Positions 4,852-5,989 of a stretch of 5,989 bases of DNA are shown here, in pieces. The translations under genes were made by a program, and so were the position numbers. The notes beneath the pieces were generated by a model. That model was not told the DNA's origin. It saw only the letters and a list, made by a program, of their open reading frames with translations, and searched no databases. The DNA is from Candidatus Wallbacteria bacterium (GTDB lineage: Bacteria > Muiribacteriota > UBA6191 > JACPRK01). The DNA is taken from assembly GCA_016199905.1 (NCBI GenBank), contig JACQFU010000282.1:1-5989 (forward strand). Direction: 5' to 3'. The number at the start of each line of letters is the position of its first letter. The stretch's first letter is position 1.

Positions 4852-5989
4852 CTAACGCGAACCGGGCAAAGGCAGCGTCAGCGTCATCAGACCGTCGATC
4901 TGATCGGAGATGAACGCGATGAGGCGTGGGCCGCTGGCGGCCAGCGCGACCTCGCGCTCGCTGTGGAGAGGCAGACGCATGGAGGCCCAGGGCGCCCAGG
5001 AGCGGCCATCGACGCTCGAGGCCAGCAGCAGGCGGCCGGTGACCTGCATGACACCCAGTTGCAGCACGGCAATGTGGAAGACTCCGCCCGAATCCGCAAG
5101 CCCGAACTTGCGCGTCTCTCGCTGGTCGGGGAAGACGAGGGCGGCCGCGGTGAAGGTCGCACCTGCGTCGGAACTGGCCTGAACCCAAATCTGTTCGGAG
5201 ACCTCCTCGGCGACTACCACGGTGGGGCCGCGACCGATCGCGCCCACGGTCACCACGTCGTGGCGAGGATCGCTGATCGGCCGCAACCGTTTCCGGAGGA
5301 CCTGTCCGGACTCGTCCACCGGGGCGAGGTACGCCGCGCGCGGCTTGCCGGGGGCGGGCGAGGAGCAGAGCAAAGCGAGCTTGCCGGACGAAGTCGTCAG
5401 GACGCGGTACGGTTTCGGCGCCCCCCGGGTGCCAGGCGCGCGCTCGAGTGGAGTCCCAGACAGGTCCCCCGGCGGCACTGCCCAGCGGAACCCGTGAGCG
5501 GTCATTGCGTAGTCGATCGCTCCGTTGGGGTTGTCGACACCTTTGCCCTGTCCGGCAACGGCCCTCGCCGAAGCGACCGCGGCCGGCGGCGACCACGCGC
5601 GGGAGCCGGTCGGACGCTTCGAGACGGCCATGCGCTGGCCGGCCCCGTCTCCCTCCAGCCATGCCAGCCGCGGGCCCTCCGGCGGCCAGGCGAACGACAT
5701 CTCCACGATCGGGCGGCCGGGCCCGGCGACCACAACCGGCTTGCTCCAGGTCGCGCCGCCGTCGGGGCTTTCGCTGAACTCCAGAACGTGATCGGCCTCG
5801 CTGTGCCACCGGCGCCAGGCCACGCACACGTGTTCGCCTAGCGTCTGCGCGTCGATCCGATCCTCCATCATGCCTCGCTCGAGGAAGACCGCCTTCGAGT
5901 CGCCCACCGCACCGAGCGTCCGGAAAGCGAAGGGAGACCGGCCCCCCGAAGTCTCCAACTGGCCCGAGTACTCCGTTGCGGGCTGCAAC
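4852..5989 (-). CDS. Asp-box (BNR) beta-propeller protein, 5' end outside window
   Basis: The frame is open from the right edge to TAG at 4854-4852, about 378 visible residues. A TTG at 5988 could be read as a start, but it has no upstream context and the gene more likely begins beyond the window. One clear Asp-box, SPDGGATW, lies at visible residues 74-81, a second, SSDAGATF, at 272-279, and a degenerate one, SSVDGRSW, at 324-331. Each is preceded by a hydrophobic strand, as in sialidase-like or glycosidase-like propellers. Asp-boxes are structural turns, not active sites. I do not see the FRIP motif or a convincing arginine triad, so sialidase activity is not supported. Such proteins are usually exported; the signal peptide would be in the missing part. 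Function unknown; a carbohydrate-binding or surface role is only an inference. Confidence 0.85.
   Translation of the reverse strand, partial: LQPATEYSGQLETSGGRSPFAFRTLGAVGDSKAVFLERGMMEDRIDAQTLGEHVCVAWRRWHSEADHVLEFSESPDGGATWSKPVVVAGPGRPIVEMSFAWPPEGPRLAWLEGDGAGQRMAVSKRPTGSRAWSPPAAVASARAVAGQGKGVDNPNGAIDYAMTAHGFRWAVPPGDLSGTPLERAPGTRGAPKPYRVLTTSSGKLALLCSSPAPGKPRAAYLAPVDESGQVLRKRLRPISDPRHDVVTVGAIGRGPTVVVAEEVSEQIWVQASSDAGATFTAAALVFPDQRETRKFGLADSGGVFHIAVLQLGVMQVTGRLLLASSVDGRSWAPWASMRLPLHSEREVALAASGPRLIAFISDQIDGLMTLTLPLPGSR

Noticed and set aside
4852..5989. Annotating the propeller gene as a sialidase.
   Set aside because: Asp-boxes are present, but no FRIP motif or arginine triad is visible; Asp-boxes occur in many non-sialidase proteins.

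Overview
This is a GC-rich bacterial segment with tightly packed genes. It holds five protein genes (two cut by the window edges), one tRNA gene, and two intergenic stretches of about 215 bases on either side of that tRNA. Nothing in the sequence fixes the taxon. High GC, GTG starts, a type II (lipoprotein) signal peptide and an Asp-box propeller gene would fit a soil-type lineage such as Acidobacteriota or Myxococcota, but that is a guess. No transposase, integrase, CRISPR array or phage gene is visible.

Left part (1-1683, + strand): two consecutive EamA/DMT-type membrane transporters lie 10 bases apart, and the Shine-Dalgarno of the second overlaps the stop of the first, so they are very likely one operon. 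The second converges on, and overlaps by 37 bases, a long minus-strand gene (1647-3752). That gene encodes an unusual 701-residue protein: a lipoprotein signal peptide, a roughly 270-residue region I cannot assign, a nucleoside-phosphorylase-like domain, and a C-terminal NadD-type nicotinate-nucleotide adenylyltransferase domain with its nucleotide-binding motifs intact.

Middle (3753-4274): a divergent intergenic region carries three phased TTTCAG repeats and a perfect 10-bp hairpin, followed 3 bases later by a tRNA gene. The tRNA has all invariant tRNA positions and a GTC (Asp) anticodon, but also a long paired variable arm (class II) and an A discriminator. Bacterial tRNA-Asp is class I with G73, so the identity features of this tRNA conflict. 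I consider this the most interesting object in the window. Downstream of it lies an inverted repeat and a short segment that could pair with the 3' strand of the tRNA acceptor.

Right part (4275-5989): a small atypical short-chain-dehydrogenase-like protein (+) converges, 10 bases apart, with a 5'-truncated Asp-box beta-propeller protein (-). Apart from the transporter pair, I see no pathway that joins these genes.
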